Shown: piece by piece, positions 53,300 to 64,000 of the stretch
Layout of the letters: every line of letters begins with the position of its first letter
How positions within the stretch are numbered: the stretch's first letter is position 1
The notes under the pieces: model-generated
Told to the model about the DNA's origin: nothing
Seen by the model: the letters and a program-made list of their open reading frames with translations, nothing else
Databases searched by the model: none
From: Undaria pinnatifida
Lineage: Eukaryota > Sar > Phaeophyceae > Laminariales > Alariaceae
NCBI GenBank assembly: GCA_012845835.1
Contig: JABAKD010000014.1
Location: 5,255,896-5,319,895 of the forward strand
DNA length: 64,000 bases
Reading direction: 5' to 3'
Translations under genes and position numbers: made by a program

Positions 53300-55722
53300 T
53301 CAGTGGATGTCTTCCAAAGGCGTCATTAACGAAACAGTTAGTCGCACAACACTTGTAAAGGCGGAAAAAAAAAATAGGTACCTACTAGCGCAAACGAAGT
53401 CAATACCCGCTAGTCCATCCTCGCCAAGCAAAACAGCTACGGTGACCACAAAGAAGAAGGAATTGATCAGTCCGCTAACGAGAGTCAGGTTCGCCACAGA
53501 AAAACAGCTGGCTACACGCGAGGAGCAGCACCGAAACCTCTCAGCTACCGCTTGCGTCCAATCCGACCCATCCACCTCCGTCTCCACACACCCCTCCCCC
53601 TCCCGGTCATCCCCAAAGCCCAAGGCAGGCGACCGCATGTAGCCCGAGGCGGGGGAGTACACCAACGCCGCTCCTTGCAACCACGCGGTGTCCATGCTCA
53701 AACTGCCCTCTGCGCTGCCCCCCTGGATGGGGTCTGACCCCAAGGTCTCTTGGCCGGGGGAGGACACCAGCTCCGCTACCGGGGACGACAAATGGTCCAG
53801 TTCAGGGAAGTCTTGGTTCGAACCCCCTAAGTCGGTCGAGTCATCACCCCCCGCGTTCAAGTCGGTCCTGGTTGCGCTATCTGTTACCGGAGGCCGCACC
53901 GGATCCAATGCCGGGGGCAAATTTTGCACCGACCACCCCGAGGAGTGGGCCGTGTCGTCGGCCCCTGCGTCTGATTCGGCGTGAGTCGCCGACCTGTCCG
54001 TTTCCGGAGGCCACGCCGGATCCAATTCCGGACACCAATTTTGCACCGGCCTCCCCGAAGTAGCCGCGTCCTTGTCCCCAACGTCTGAGTCCTCGGGGCT
54101 CGTTGGCATTATTTGCGTTTCCGGAGGCGACCATACCGGATCCAACGCCGGGCACCAACTTTGCTCCGATCCCCCCGAGGGGTTACCCGCCCCATCACCC
54201 CCTTCGTCTGAATTTCTGCAGTGGCTCGAGCTGCCCTCCTCAGCGTCCGAACCAGTCCAGTCGATCGAGCTGTCTAACCCTGTCCGGTTGGCCGAGCCAA
54301 ACTTGGCGCTGCCCACCCAGACGGTGTTCGATCCCCACATTTCGAGGCCGGGGGGGCACCCGGGCTCCGATACCGCGGACCACACGATGTCCGAGTCCGC
54401 GGAGGCGGAGGAGGACGAGGAGGAGGAGGCGGAGGCGGGGTTGCTTTCCGCAATGTCCGGCGAGGTTGGGTCGTGGGTGGACCGTGCGGGGTTGGAACCC
54501 GTTGGAGTAGGGGAGACGGGGTTGCTGTTCGTGAGGTCCAGCGTTATGGTATTGTCGGTTTGCGCGATGACAAGGTCGCTGCACAGAACGGGGTCTGATC
54601 CCGAGGGGTTGGAGGAGGACCCGCTGTCCTGACGGGCCGCCCATGTGGTGTCGGCTTGCTCCGTGACAAGGGTGGAGCGGTCTGATTCCGGCGAGCTGGG
54701 TGGGTTGTCTGTCGGGGGTGCGTCCAACACGCGCGATATAGCCGCTTCGACCATGGCCATCCTCGCAGCATCATCATGCTCCTGCAAAGGCAGAGCAGCG
54801 ATAAAGGAGGGCGAGCAAACGAAGTAGGGAGCGAGCGAGGATCTGTGTCAGTTAGTGGAGCGCATCATGTAGGCACGGTGACAACGGGCACAAGGACGGC
54901 GGCCAAGCACGCCATCAAACCAAAGCAACGCAACGCGAAGGCAAAGCGTGAAGCCGAAAGAACAAAGAACACTTACTTCTCGACGAAAGCCCACAGGCAC
55001 CTATAAGTCTGCTGATATCGTACAAGAACCTCTTTGCGGCTATGATGCCGACGCGATAACCTTCTCACCTTGGCAACTAGCGTCTCATTGACGGCCGTGT
55101 CGCTACCCACGGCCAGATCGAACACGCACGACTTCATGGAAGGCGTTGGTGACAATTCGAACTTCGAACAAAAATCCCTTCCCTCTGAAAGAACAAGTAC
55201 CTGGTAGTCTGGTTGGCGTCCCCGCTGACTGACGAAAATGATGACGGTCGCTGTTCTCGGATACCCGGCAGAACGCGTGGCGAACAGAAGAAGTAGCAAC
55301 AGTAGTAAGTAGCGGTGACGAGCAGCGAGAAAAAGGCACGGTGATGTCGGCGGTAGGCAAGGAGGTCTTGTCTCGAGGCACAACACAGATATCACGATGC
55401 AGGGAACGTGTTCGACTGATCTGTGTGGGGTGGTGGCGATCCGGTCAGTCGGCACAATGAGTACGCTGCGACTCGCTGCCAGCTCGGCTTGGTACATCTC
55501 GACGCTCGGCACGACCACTGTGCTCGAATTGCGCCTCACCTCTTGAAAGCCTCGGCTTGAATACAAGACAAGATTGCTCGAATTGTGCCTTGGCTCTTGA
55601 AAGCCTTTGCTCATGCAAGACAATATTGCTCGAATTGTGCCTTGCCTCTTTAAAAAGCCTCGGCTTGATTTAATTCTTGCAAGCAAGACAAGCCTCGCCG
55701 GAGCGGGACTGGTCACATACAT
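53300..55722 (-). CDS. Probable secreted or membrane-anchored acidic repeat protein, two exons
   Basis: The downstream exon 53300-54781 follows TTTGCAG and is open for about 490 codons to a stop. The upstream exon ends at 55069 with AAG|GTGAGA; both sides are phase 0, giving ..ETLVAK|EHDDAARMAMVEAA... Upstream lies a Leu run ([16 protein letters not shown]) that looks like a signal peptide, then a polar region with Cys. The large exon is rich in Ser, Asp, Pro, Gly and Thr. It holds about four 37-40-residue repeats (VQNWCPELDPAWPPET, VQNLPPALDPVRPPVT and similar) and ends with hydrophobic stretches (LINSFFFVVTVAVLL) that could span a membrane. The N-terminus is uncertain: the open frame extends to 55722 but crosses a tandem repeat. 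I do not recognise the family; a cell-surface or wall protein is a guess from composition. Confidence 0.5.
55520..55700 (-). repeat. About 60-bp tandem repeat at the start of the minus-strand gene
   Basis: Three to four copies of AATTCGAGCAATATTGTCTT or close variants with GAGCCAAGGCAC and AAGCCGAGGC lie in tandem. Read in frame they give related peptides (SSRGFLKRQGT, SKGFQEPRHNSSN, SSRGFQEVRRNSST). It may be coding, 5' leader or intronic; an internal GAG|GTGAGG donor-like site suggests the latter. Confidence 0.65.
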
Positions 55723-56434
55723 AGCTACTGACTATTAATAATAAAATATATTATGTAGTGCTGGACCTTGGCTGGACCACATACATATCTACTGACTATT
55801 AATAATAAAATATAGTGCGTAGTGCTGGACCCAAGGGCTGGACCAAGGACGGTAGGTAGTCCCGCAGGAGGTAGATCTCTTTGGTCAGGATTCATTTGGT
55901 GTGGAGTTACGCCGAGGCGGGTTGTGTGCCATGACCACCCTCTTGGGGGACAGCATCGAAAGGCATAGAGCACAACCCAGCCTTGAGACTCGAGTTTCGA
56001 GTCTCAGGTCTCGAGGATCCATTGTGATGACCTAGCGGCAGTTAGGTCATCATCATTGTCGAGGACGCTTGTAGACACAAGGAGGATGGAGGATGCAAAA
56101 AAAGATTTTCGTGGATCTTGGACGTGAATTGCTGTAGTGATAATGAGGCGGTATTCTACAGGGAATTACCGACATTCGAGTTGCGCTTATTCAACCCCAA
56201 ACCCCGAATTTTGGGTCATAATTTGAAGAACGCATCACACACATCTGTGGAACTCCTTGAAATGAAAATGAACGTAATTTCTGCAGCTGACTCCCTGTCC
56301 ATCTCTAGGTCGCTGCCCTGCAGCTCATGGACATAAGCGCCGCAGGCGGTTAGAGAGAGAGACGTCATTTTCATTGAAGCTAAGCGTGGCAATCCCAACA
56401 TTCTGCAATTCGCCTAGTTAAATAGTTTGACCGT
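55723..56434. promoter_or_regulatory. Divergent intergenic region
   Basis: This is the space between the minus-strand repeat-protein gene and the plus-strand NBAS-like gene. Bases 55730-55830 hold two copies of [36 protein letters not shown] and GTAGTGCTGGACC. A palindrome-rich patch GAGACTCGAGTTTCGAGTCT is at 55985. A pair of inverted AACGTAATTTCTGCAG..ACGTCATTTTCATT blocks lies near 56260-56375. A shared promoter is inferred from orientation only. Confidence 0.35.
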
Positions 56435-59400
56435 ATGCAGCAGCAAGATGAGTACTTGTTCGAATTGGCTCCGCTCGGGCCAGAAGACTTGCTGTCGCGT
56501 TGCGGAGAAGGACCTGGTAACTGGTGGGGAGAGGTGGACGAGGACTGCCTGAGAATGGACGAGACGGGTCGTGTGGTGCTGGTGGATCCTGACGTGTACT
56601 ACGAGGTGAGCAATATGCAAAGAGGCAGGAGGAACAAGAGGGACAGAGTGTGGTATACACCAGTATGTAGGTCTTCTGTCCGATGTCTCGGACACTTGTT
56701 CACGTTCTCGTCAAAGTGCAATGTGGTTGTTCCGTGGCATAAGGATCTCTTCGTTGGCTGTAGGCAATGGACGTGCCAGGTGCAGCAGTGTAGCAGCAAC
56801 GGTAGCAGCAGCGGCAGCAGCAGGAGAATAGTCAGCTGCGTGTGTTCAAAAATAAAGAAGTATCTCTTGAGCAATCGTCAAAGAGCAGCCAGCAGCAGCA
56901 AGAGGATAGGTGGTGGATTCTCCAAATCGAAAGGATGGAAGCATCTCCGTGAGCAATCGACATACGGCAGCAGAGGTAGCAACCACAACAGCAGCAAGAG
57001 TAGTAGCGGCAGCAACGGCAACAGCAGCAGCATGTTTGAGTACTTGGATAATTCACAACTAGCAGGCCGTAGGTGCCTCGGTAGACGTCCCAAAATCATC
57101 GAGGGACCTCTGTGGGCAATCGACTACCAGCATCTTCTACAGCAGCAGCAGCGAGTAGTATGCCCTGCATGCGTAGCCTGCCATAGCCAAATGACGCCAA
57201 CGGGTGCAGATTATGTCTGCGCGAGGCGTGCTTCCGCCTACGTTTGCATGGTTGCCTGAACTCGGGTGTCCCTGTCTGAGCGTTTTGCATTGATATCGAC
57301 GCAAGCGGCAACCACAAGCGCGTATACCAGGTGTGCGGGCAGCCACCTTGTGACTGAGGTGGTGAGGACCGCACCAGGCCAATCACACGACTTTTGGCCC
57401 GCGACTTCGACAAAACGGTGGAAATAACCCTAACCCCGACCGCCTGGGTATTCTTCTGAACGAAGATGTACGAAAGAGTTATTAATTGTGTGGAGTATCA
57501 ACCTTTTGTTCGAAACAGGTCACACTAGTGGTAAGACTAGTGGTAAACACTACTGGAGGTGGAGGACACTTCGGCGGCATGGAAGACGGCGGTGGCGTCG
57601 AAGCACGCGCCATCTCAGCCGACCTCACGACGAACAAGCATCAGGGTTACAGATGCGGCCCTGTCAAACCGTCTAGTAGTTGTAGGAGCGCGCAGCAGTA
57701 CCAGCTGCACGCATGTCCGGCATCTCGTTGTAGTTCGGGCTCATCCCCTAACTTAGGAGGCGGGACTGCTTCTTCCGATGCTATCATCGTCACTTTTGTC
57801 GAGATTTCACGTTGCGCGCCCCCCCTGAAGTCCTAACGTAGTTAATGCCGAACAACATTGACTGCCGGTGTCCCTCTTACCATTACCTCGCTCGTACTCT
57901 ATTGTAGTGCATTGCATATGTGCGAATGCAACGTGCAACATGCACCAGCCTTTACAAACTGCTGTTTCCCCCTACGAGTAACTGCGTACGTACGCGAGGA
58001 GCCAGGCCACCAGCATACATAACAGCATCAGTACAATTCCTACGAACTTTGAGCATTTTCCCAGCAAGAACGTCTACACTCAGCCCAAAATCAATGCAAA
58101 GCTCGAACGATTTTTAACCTTTTGCCCACGATAGAAGATAGAAAACCCACCCCACCCCACCCCACTCCACTCCACCGCCTTCCGCGCGTGTACAGCACCA
58201 CTACGCGCAGCGTAACTACTTCCGGATCGCAGTTTCCGTCCTGTTTTCGGTGCTTTCGGGTAGGCATCTGGGGCGGGCGTGTCCCCTAACCCCGCAGCTA
58301 GTGGAACATCTCTCCAAGGTGTGGCACAGGCCCCGGCGGCCGGTGGCGGGAGTTCTGTCGAGCAGGAGGGATATCGGCGGAATTGGAAGGGACGAAGATG
58401 GAGACGGGGGTGGGAATGGGGTTGGGGGGGATACTGGGCGGGCGATTTTGGAAGGGGGGGTTGTTGCTGTCGCCCTGGTGAGTTTTTTTTTCTTTTTCGT
58501 GACTGTTAACCCGTTTAGGACTTCGCCCTTGTTTTTTGAGACAAACTGCTTGAACTTAGTGTGCTTTTTATGTGCAGTAAAAGGATCAAGGTTGGCGGTG
58601 TAGGTATAAATTTGCTGCTGTTTGTATGAGGGCCAAAATGGTGCTCAGTAATGGGTAGCGCTGTGGGTTGGTATGCATTGCGTTCGGGCATTGCGTGGCC
58701 ACAATGACCTTGCTGTATTTTGCAATGTGTATCTCCGTTTTGTACCTTTGTGGCCACAGAGCTCGCGTCTCTTGGAGGAGGCAACGGCACAAACACTTCT
58801 TGGTCGTGCTCGATGTAGATTGGTGGGATTTCACTTTAATTTTTTTTTTTTTTTTTTCAATCCTCCGGCGGATGGGGAAAAATAAAGCTTTCGCTCACCA
58901 CACTTCCACGTATTTTTATACGCGTCGTGTGTCGATTTAACTCAGTTGCTTTCGCAGCCCAACGCTAGCTGGCGCACCCTTCGGGTCCCATTGTAGGTAT
59001 AGCGTAAGCTGTCCCTATCAGCTTACGCTATACCTACAATGGGACATTCTGATGTGAAGAACAAACGGTCTGCTGTGCCTTTGTATCTGACTGCCGCGTT
59101 TGTGGCGCGAACTTGTGTTTTTTAGTAAAAAGTACTAAGTCCGTTAGCTGGCTTGCTTCGACCCTCAACAAATATCTATCACCCCCGTGGGAACTTCCGA
59201 TGCAAAAAAAATGACGAAAAAAAATCTCGATGACAGCGTCGGCCACATGAAGCAACTCGAGCTGCTGGCGTAGGAGATGTGTTCGAACTGTACGACTCAG
59301 GAAGCTGTGAGGCAAGCGGGAGGCAGCACGAAGATACTCGGATTGCCTCGAGCTTTTTCTGGACGCTTGAGTATATCGCGCTCGTCGCCTTTTTGGTCTG

Positions 59401-60564
59401 TATGTACTATAATGCAATACATAATCAAGTCCCAAAAGGGTTAATACCCAAACTAATAAAGGTCTTGAAACCCACAGTATGGATTAATATGAAGAACAAG
59501 CACACCGCGCCTTGGTGCTGCTGTATCTGACTGGCGCGTTTGTGGCTCGACTTGCCATTTTTAATTAAGAAATACTGCAGCAGTAAGTCGGTTAGCTGGC
59601 TTGCGACATTCAATATGTATATGTACATACTCCGGAGTATATGTATTAACAGATGCATGCTACGGTGGCGGTGCACATTTTTTTTTTCTTAGGCGCCTTC
59701 CTTACTTGACGCCTTTGCAACTGGAAACCCGTTTTGGAGACGAAATTACTTGGATTTAGCATGGGGAGGGGTTTGGGGGCTCTAAAGGGAGCTCTTTACC
59801 CCATCCAGAACTGTTTTTTTTTAGAAAAATGAAAGAGGCATCCCACGGTAGGGGTTGCAGTTGTTAGACTAAACGTTTGTGACTGGTTGAGCTCCTCAAG
59901 TGTGGAACTATCGGGTAGTGTGATAGCTTTACGAGTACAGTGGTTGATTTTAGGACTGGTGTTGGTCGGATTGCGCGATCGAATGCCTTCGAAGTCATGG
60001 TCCGGGTGATATGTTGAAGTCCTCGTGGTTAGAGCTCAGAAACTTCTGCTGCACCCTTAGCGTGGGATGACTCGAAAGTGCAACCCCAAAAAATGAAAAA
60101 TCTCACGTCCTAGGTATGAAACGAAAGAAAAATACCAAGAAATCGAAAGATGTTCCAGCGACATTGCGTTCAGGAATGCCGAAATTCAGAAACTATATAT
60201 TTGCCAAAAAATCTACCTCAATCGTAGCAGACGTCGATAGCGGTGAAAAACAAAGCCAACCAACTCACAGCTGTATCAAGTGCAACTCCAATGCAAACCA
60301 TGATGGGTTTGGTCCCGAATGGTGGGCCAAGTGTCAAGCTAGCTGTAACAATCTAGTTGTAACCGTTGCTATCACGTTTATTGATCTTACATTAGCTGAT
60401 TGCCGTGGTCTAATCCGCGGTCACAAGAAAGGCTAAAAAACAAACTCTGGAGTGGAAGAAAAATATTCCTCAGGGAAAGATAGAGCGAAACATCACAAAC
60501 CGAAGAGGTTACGAAGAGGGGTAGAACCTATTCATAGCAACAGTACACAGAAAACACCTCACTA

Positions 60565-60597
<33 letters not shown>

Positions 60598-63500
60598 GTT
60601 TCGGGGAGGACACATGGTACACATAACTGAAGCAAGTCGTACATCAGATAAGAAAATAACACAAAATCGGTTTGCCTTCCGGCGCCGATCTTCGTTCCCG
60701 ATAGGGTCGTCACGTAGCCAGCATGCCCCTCGAGCCGTGGGCGAACCAAGCGGTGGTCATGGCGCCAAAGCTAGACTTGCCACGAGGGGAGTTGTACGAG
60801 AAAAGGGAGGCGGAGCCGTCGAACCTCTACGGGCAGGTCTTGGCGTGGAGCGAGGATGGGAGGTGAGTTGAGTTTGCTTGGCTGGGCTTGGCTTGGTTTG
60901 GGGTGGTGTGGTTGGTTCGGCTTGGTTGGGTTTGGTTTGATTCGGTTTGGGTTTGTTTGGTTTCGATTTGTTTGGTTTGGTGTGGTTTGGTATGATTCAT
61001 TATTTTTTCGAGCTGGGCCACAGTATATATACAGGCCTCGGATACATCAGGACGGCCGCCACGCGAGGGTGCGCTGGGCTGAGTACGCCGACACATCACC
61101 ACCTTCGCTCATCCGATGTACGGTTGAGGCTCTTTGGATCGCAACAATGACGATGACTACGACAACCAACTACTACCCCTCCCCTCGTTCAGCCCCCGTC
61201 CCTCGTCTCCTTACCCCCGCCCCCGCCCCCCTGGCGCTGCCATGATCGCCCCCCCCCCCGCAACCCCACCCCTATTCCTCCCCTCCCTCCCCCGCCTCCC
61301 CTCCCCCTCCCCCTCTCCCCCCCCCCCCCCTCAACCTCCTCGTCCTTCTAACTGCCCCCCCCTCCCTCCGCAGCGTCGTTGCGGTTTCAACCCCTGTGGG
61401 AGGCGTCGCGTGTCTTTGTAACTTGCCGGGGACTCGTGGCGCGTGCCTGGCGATGGTTTTACCCCACGGCCGTCGCGGCAAAGCCAAGTCCGGCAACGCG
61501 GGGAGCCCTGGAGCTGGAATCGCGGGAGTTGCACTGAGGGGTTCGTCGGCCGGGGAAGGGATGGTGGAGGTATGGTGTGATATGGGGTGGGGTGGGGTGG
61601 GGTGGGGCGGTGTATTGGGGTGGGGTGGGGTGTGATGGGGTGGAGTGGGGTGGGGTGGGCTGGGCTGAGCTGGACCGAGCTGGGCTGGGCTGGGCTGGGC
61701 TGGGCTGGGCTGGGCTGGGTTGGGGAGGAGTGGGGTGGGCTGGGGAGGGGTGGGGTCGGGTGGGGAGGGGTGGGGTCGGGTGGGGTTGGGTGGCAGTCGG
61801 TGCATGGGCTTGGCGGCGCCTTGTTGGCGTCGCTATACAAGTACAGGCCCACGAATACGAAAGCACTTCAAAGTAATGACAGGCTCACGTTTTGGGGACG
61901 CTTAGCACTTTGGATTTTGAAGTCGTGCCCAGTGGCGAGCGTTGCACTGAATCCTATACAGTCGCCTTTACTCAAAGTTTGCTCAAGGTTGATGACACAA
62001 TAAAGATTTAAGCCTTGTTCAGATGAGGTGTTGCTTGATGGCGGACCTGTAGTGTATTACTAATAGTCAACCTTCCCATTGTCCAACTTTTCTATTGGCC
62101 AATGACCTGTATAACTGCAGGTGCTGGTACTCACGTTCGACGCCGTGCTTTCTTGCCACTCGTTCTTCGCGGGAGAGCCGCGCGGTGGCGGTGGCGGCGG
62201 GGATCAAACCAGTGCGTCCCCCGTCTTTGAGCAACGTCTCGGACGGTGGCACGCGTCCACGTGTGCGATGGCGTTTCACCCCGGTAAGAAGAGGTGCTTG
62301 TTTTTTTTTCGTGGGATAACTCGCCAGCGATGTTGCTAACGCGACTAAGGTTATACCCAGTGTGCTGCCACTGCATTCAGCACATTTTTCAAGTTTTCTT
62401 TCTTTTAAGATCATAGAGTGCGTTATGTGGTTGGGTTTGGTTTTACGTGAGAATGGCGCAATTAATAACACTTTGATTTTTTTTAGTAGGGAAATGCACG
62501 CCTCCCAGGCTGCCCTGCCGCCCACGCCCGCCCCCCGTGCAATGCTTGCCATCATTATCTGAATGCAAACCACTCCCCCCTCTCCATCCCTCTCTCCCTC
62601 CCTTCTGAAGACACGGATACCATCGCCGTGGCCGGCCCATCGGGCGAATCAAGGTCGGGGTCTTCCCTGTCCCTCACGCTCTGGCGGGTCGTTGCCGATA
62701 GCAACGCCGCCCCAAATCGAAACCCCCGCTTCTCTGTCGACGCCAACGCTGACCCTAACGCTGGTGATAGTTCTCGCGCCCCCCGCCACCGTCGCCGAAC
62801 CCGTGGCGCGGGCGAAGGATCGAGGAGCGATAGTATCGGTGCCGCAAGGGCAGGGGTGGAGGCGGGAGCCGAAGCGGGGGCGGGGGCTAGGGGTGGGGTC
62901 GCGGCACGTGGTTTGATCGAGCTACACTTCGTGGCGCTGGAAGGGGGGTCGGTGCTGGTGCCCGCTCCGCGCCCGGGGTTGGACAGGGCGCCGCCTGGGA
63001 CGGTTCCGGCTCTGCTGCCGCTATTCTTTCCCGGTTTGCGGGCGGTGGCACCACCGGTGCAGGTAAATGAAGAAGGGGGTGGGCGTGGGGGGAGGTGGGG
63101 GGGCGGTGGGCGGCAGGCGGGGGAGGAGGGGAGAGGAGAAGGGGGGAGGAGGGGCGAGGGAAGTGGAGCGGGAGGGGGGGGGTGAGCTAGGTTAGGCGTT
63201 CTGTGCATGGGTGCTGTGCCGCGCTCGTGTTACGGCTACTGCGCGTAACACCCTGGTGTGCGATCCCAGAGGAAAGGTCAACACGCAATGTTTATTTTGT
63301 GTTTGGGGGGGTGGTAGCGTCTGCCGGCGGAGGGGATGGGCCATTGACACGGTCCCGGAGGAGGAGCGAGCTTGGGGTGCTTCGGGCCTTTCATGAGATG
63401 TCTTTGGTGGTCGTTTTCTTGGGCGAGCAACCACTACCGCAACAGAAAGAGTCGAATTGCTCGTTGGTGCTGTCGAAGAGAAGCAATGTGGATGTTCGTC

Positions 63501-63927
63501 GCTGTTATCGGGCGATTTTTTATTTTCGAGGCGCGCTTCGTGAGGAGGGTGTGGCTTCTTGCCTGTTGCTTTCTGACAACAACCGTTTCACCGTGCCGTT
63601 AGTTGGCGCCTCTCTCTCGTTCTTGCCCCTTCTCTCTCGCTCCCTCTCCCTTTTCATCTCCCCGCCCCCCCTTCCCTCCCTGCCCCTCTCCCTCCCGGCC
63701 TTGTAGGTATGCGAGGGTCTATGGTCTTGAGACTACGGCTATGCATGAAAATGAATACACCCCGCCCTCCCTTGCTCGCTTGTGTTCCGTATTTTTGTTT
63801 CATGTTCATCTTTCCAGGTGGTCTTCAGTCCATCCGGGAAAAGACTCGCGGTGCTGGATCTCGCGGGGGGGGTCACGATAGTTGAGGCATCGGCAGACGC
63901 GGCACATGCGTCCCCCTTCGGCCGAAG
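56435..63927 (+). CDS. NBAS-like protein, N-terminal propeller, seven exons, runs off the window
   Basis: Exons: 56435-56605, 58298-58477, 60705-60862, 61374-61569, 62121-62283, 62611-63062, 63818-63927. All seven join in phase and yield about 477 residues. The start ATG follows an in-frame TAG. Propeller-like strands appear in order: LEGGVVAVAL, YGQVLAWSEDGSVVAVST, EVLVLTFDAVLSC, TCAMAFHPDTDTIAVAG with LTLWRVV, and VVFSPSGKRLAVLDLAGG. This order and spacing match animal NBAS, whose N-terminus has W..VAWS, LLVI, AIYHPGH with SAWRVL, and LSPDG blocks. NBAS works with RINT1 and ZW10 as a tether for Golgi-to-ER vesicles. Exon 6 carries an Arg/Ala/Gly-rich insertion of about 75 residues. The start of exon 3 is chosen on phase alone. 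A different WD40 protein is possible. Confidence 0.6.
56606..58297. other. Intron 1 of the NBAS-like gene
   Basis: The exon-1 frame stays open by chance for another 217 codons through CAG/AGC-rich DNA (56775-57030), producing Ser-rich sequence. The GTGAGC donor at 56606 and phase agreement with 58298 argue against translation. CACCCCACCCCACTCC pentamers lie at 58150-58175. An open segment at 57519-57830 after AACAG could be an extra exon but has no match. Confidence 0.5.
58840..59015 (-). mobile_element. SINE-like element family B, copy 3, in intron 2
   Basis: A T run (58840-58857) followed by ATCCTCCGGCGGATGGGG, ATACGCGTCGTGTGTCGATT and CAACGCTAGCTGGCGCACCC, ending in GGTATAGCGTAAGCTGTCCC. 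It is the best preserved copy. The last 27 bases form the left arm of a perfect inverted repeat. Confidence 0.75.
58985..59045. repeat. Perfect 27-bp inverted repeat with 7-base loop
   Basis: The left arm 58985-59011 starts GTCCCATTGTAGGTATAGCG. The right arm 59019-59045 is its exact complement, ending CTACAATGGGAC. The loop is TCCCTAT. It joins the 5' end of SINE B copy 3 to an inverted duplicate of itself. Confidence 0.9.
59652..60235. mobile_element. Long TIR element, copy 9, in intron 2
   Basis: The left end is GATGCATGCTACGGTGGCGG, then TGCAC; the right end is ATCTACCTCAATCGTAGCAG, then ACGTC. At 584 bp it is twice the usual size and includes the GGAAACCCGTTTTGGAGACG, TTGGATTTAGCATGGGGAGG repeat. 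Its right half keeps AAATCTCACGTCCTAGGTAT. It has no transposase frame. Confidence 0.6.
60880..61010. repeat. TTGGTTTGG-type low-complexity tract in intron 3
   Basis: Directly after the exon-3 donor, repeated GGCTTGG, GGTTTGG and GTTTGG words run to about 61005. The frames read as Gly/Leu/Phe/Trp-rich artefacts. Confidence 0.7.
61572..61800. repeat. GGGGT / GGGCT pentamer repeat in intron 4
   Basis: Runs of GGGGT (61583-61605 and 61618-61660), then GGGCT (61675-61720), then GGGGAGGGGTGGGGTCGGGT begin within a few bases of the exon-4 donor. The opposite strand gives His/Pro-rich artefact frames. Confidence 0.8.
63063..63817. other. Intron 6 of the NBAS-like gene
   Basis: The donor side starts with a G-rich tract (63070-63183). 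Mid-intron sequence shows no exon with usable borders. A pyrimidine-rich stretch (63610-63705) and a copy of the CTACGGCTATGCATGAAA short repeat precede the acceptor TTTCCAG at 63817. Confidence 0.5.
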
Positions 63928-64000
63928 GTATTCTTGCCCAAAACAGAAGAAAAGTATATATATTATATATACACGGGTTTTGACGCGTGCTACGGTAGAG
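63928..64000. mobile_element. Left end of a further TIR element at the window edge
   Basis: After the exon-7 donor GTATTC there is a TATATATTATATATA patch, then GACGCGTGCTACGGTAGAG at 63982-64000, matching the left terminus of the TIR family. The rest lies outside the window. Confidence 0.65.

Noticed and set aside
54072-54632. Plus-strand frames opposite the acidic repeat protein
   Set aside because: They are antisense shadows of a GC-rich coding exon; the minus frame is longer and has a phase-consistent upstream exon.
56606-57259. Continuation of the NBAS-like exon 1 frame to a 274-codon protein
   Set aside because: A GTGAGC donor at 56606 with phase agreement to 58298 is more convincing, and the extension is Ser-rich CAG/AGC repeat translation.
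60705-61120. An exon at 61032-61110 between NBAS-like exons 3 and 4
   Set aside because: Joining 60862 directly to 61374 restores AWSEDGSVVAVST in frame, so no extra exon is needed.
1-64000. CRISPR array, because many short repeats are regularly spaced
   Set aside because: Units are contiguous or diverged with no unique spacers, there are no cas genes, and the DNA is eukaryotic.

Overview
This is eukaryotic nuclear DNA. Coding sequence is a small minority and is broken into short exons by introns of about 50 bases to several kilobases with GT...AG borders. Around the exons lie microsatellites, minisatellites, SINE-like elements with poly(A) tails, and short elements with terminal inverted repeats. 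The mix of long repeat-filled introns, a possible bactofilin-like gene and conserved eukaryotic beta-propeller genes would fit a stramenopile such as a brown alga, but that assignment is inference: no marker gene in the window fixes the organism.

Layout. 1-14.4 kb: no convincing gene; dispersed repeats, a tRNA-derived SINE, two MITE-like elements and long G runs. 14.4-15.7 kb: two divergent first exons, one minus-strand with a bactofilin-like start and one plus-strand with a poly-Ala tract. 15.7-25.4 kb: gene-free, with several SINEs (one head-to-head pair) and a TIR element. 25.5-38.1 kb: a plus-strand gene for a LisH-CTLH protein with a seven-bladed WD40 propeller; eleven exons are placed and nearly all junctions agree in phase. 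38.1-53.3 kb: repeat-dominated, with an orphan exon pair near 41.3-41.5 kb, a roughly 160-bp satellite carrying CCCGGG palindromes, GATGTT-type low-complexity DNA, a 74-bp minisatellite present in both orientations, a dense cluster of GACGCGTGC-ended TIR elements and a roughly 100-bp satellite. 53.3-55.7 kb: a minus-strand gene for a probable secreted or membrane-anchored acidic Ser/Asp/Pro-rich repeat protein. 56.4-63.9 kb and beyond: a plus-strand gene whose seven phase-consistent exons resemble the N-terminal propeller of NBAS; it runs off the right edge.

The most unusual signal is inside the LisH-WD40 gene. At least six of its exons are preceded (in one case followed) by decayed tandem copies of 'intron 3' tail + AG acceptor + first bases of the exon'. 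The copies are diverged, truncated or carry stops, while one copy keeps the reading phase. The neighbouring NBAS-like gene shows no such copies by eye. The locus therefore seems to have repeatedly duplicated its own 3' splice sites, filling introns with decoy acceptors and pseudo-exons.
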